A stretch of DNA of 64,000 nucleotides from Lophius americanus (Eukaryota > Chordata > Actinopteri > Lophiiformes > Lophiidae), in NCBI GenBank assembly GCA_037951165.1, contig JBBDHG010000186.1, positions 117,501 to 181,500 of the forward strand. Direction: 5' to 3'. Shown piece by piece: positions 62,760 through 64,000 of the stretch (within the stretch, counting starts at the first letter, position 1; each line of letters opens with the position of its first letter). Under the pieces are notes generated by a model, which made no database searches, was not told where the DNA came from, and saw only the letters and a program-made list of their open reading frames with translations. A program made the position numbers and the translations under genes.

Positions 62760-63100
62760 CCTTAGGTTTCTTAACCCCCCCTCCTCCTCCTCCTCTTCCT
62801 CCCTTTTGCTTTTATTTTTTATTTTTTTGAAGTGCTATTTTATTTTATTTTTTTCCTGTTTCCAGCTGACGGCACAGAACCACTGATTGTGTAAGAGTCC
62901 AAACCCCGGCGTCTCTTCTCCAGCTTCTGCTTGTTGCTGCCCGGATGAACACAGTGATTGAATATTCAATATAAAGCAGATTCATGCAGGAATCTATAGG
63001 AGTCGCTCTCTGCTGTCCCGCTTCTCCGGCGTCACACTCCAGCCCGCTCTGCTTCCTCCTCACGGGGAAACATTCCTGCACTCAAAACGCCCACTAAAGG
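62760..63100. promoter_or_regulatory. Pyrimidine tract then weakly CNE-like DNA
   Basis: A C/T-rich and TTTTATTTT tract covers 62776-62852. 62930-63000 has GAACACAGTGATTGAATATTC and AATATAAAGCAGATTCATGC, unique and enhancer-like. The minus frame 62845-63081 has no family. Confidence 0.27.
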
Positions 63101-63104
63101 AAGA

Positions 63105-63336
63105 TTTCCTTTTTTCTTTTCTTGTGTCAGTCAGATTAAATCAAACATCATTTTATAGATTTTGGTCTCATTGAAAAATACAGGCAACTAAACGCTAAAA
63201 AAAAACATTTTTTTATATTGTTACGTTTTTATTTTACTTTTTATACTAAATAAATTAAATTTATAAAATATAAAATGTATAAATTAACTTCTTTGGGATT
63301 TTTTTATGACTTAATATATAAGTGTGTGTATATTAA

Positions 63337-63396
<60 letters not shown>

Positions 63397-64000
63397 TAAA
63401 TATGTGTTTATGTATAAAATATCATAAAAGGTGTAAAATTCTATTTTGTATTACTTTTATTAAAATGTTTTTTTTATTTTCGTCCTGTAAAGTTTTGAAA
63501 AATCATCTTAAATCCAAATAAAATATAAAAAGCATCTAAATTAATGTTATTGCTAATTATCATCTACCAAAATGTGTTAAAGAGGAAATTTTTTATTTTT
63601 ATTTTTATTTTATTTTTTGTCGTCTTATACATCAAGTTAAGATTTTTAAAAGATCAAAATCCTAAAAAACAAAAAATAATATGTTGATCGTTATGATTTG
63701 AATGATGCAGGTTAAAGGAATTAAGTCGTAAAAAGTCTAAAATAATTGCTAATATAAAACTTTGTCGGTTTGACATAAAAACAATATAAAAATGCGTCTG
63801 AATGAAACACAAATGTCGACCGTTAGTCACATTCACAGTATTTAGTACTTTTGTCAGGACTGATGTTCGTTAAAATGATTTTAACGGATATATCTTTGAG
63901 GGCGTGTAAAGATCTGGTTCCTGCGGGTGGAGCTTGATGAAGTGAAGCAGGCGGGTGGGTGGAGAAGCTGATGGACGTTTTGATGGCATTTCTACAAATC
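63105..64000. repeat. AT-rich DNA with a (GT)n array
   Basis: The GT array at 63341-63392 is flanked on both sides by TATATTAAATATGTGT, so the array may have expanded inside a duplicated word. The rest is AT-rich. 63900-64000 becomes GC-moderate (GCGGGTGGGTGGAG) and is cut by the window end. Confidence 0.6.

Overview
This window reads as non-coding nuclear DNA of a ray-finned (teleost) fish, probably a percomorph. The grounds are long pure dinucleotide arrays, decayed Tc1/mariner transposons, RTE- and L2-type LINE scraps, the GCTAAC/TTAGC degenerate repeats common in teleosts, and a tRNA-headed short repeat with the fish-typical tail GTGTACCCCGCCTCT. There is no bacterial gene organisation. 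I found no complete protein-coding gene, no rRNA or tRNA gene and no CRISPR array. Almost every long open frame is the translation of a tandem repeat. Family names for the mobile elements come from recalled family patterns, not from a database search.

Layout. 0-12 kb: AT-rich DNA, several GC/CpG-rich islands that look like conserved non-coding elements (CNEs), an L2-like reverse-transcriptase scrap (5.9 kb), 9-bp and 11-bp minisatellites, and two Tc1 remnants. 12-24 kb: a (GT)n array, a 16-bp minisatellite of AGGTCA half-sites, CNE-like blocks at 12.2, 14.9, 16.8, 20.9 and 23.0 kb, a 2.5-kb AT-rich desert, a compound (CA)n array, a small TIR element, and an 18-bp minisatellite. 23.5-27.1 kb: a 66-bp degenerate minisatellite running into a 3-kb 21-bp satellite with 609-bp higher-order copies. 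27-40 kb: AT-rich DNA, a Tc1-type transposase relic (29.0-29.9 kb), a CpG-rich 14-bp GACGTC minisatellite beside a possible minus-strand exon (30.9 kb), a second Tc1 relic, a strong GC-box hairpin (32.4 kb), and TTAGC-type arrays in opposite orientations at 34.3 and 38.7 kb. 40-64 kb: the densest run of CNE-like blocks (40.7, 43.3-44.3, 45.4, 49.0-49.8, 50.9, 52.1-52.9, 54.1, 57.6 and 61.4 kb), separated by RTE, Tc1, L2 and unclassified interspersed repeats.

How it fits together. The alternation of repeat-rich filler with compact, CpG-containing, TAAT-bearing islands and no exons resembles a gene desert or large intron around a developmental regulator. I cannot name the target gene. The CNE calls rest on composition and motif appearance only, so their confidence is low to moderate; alignment to other vertebrates would decide them.
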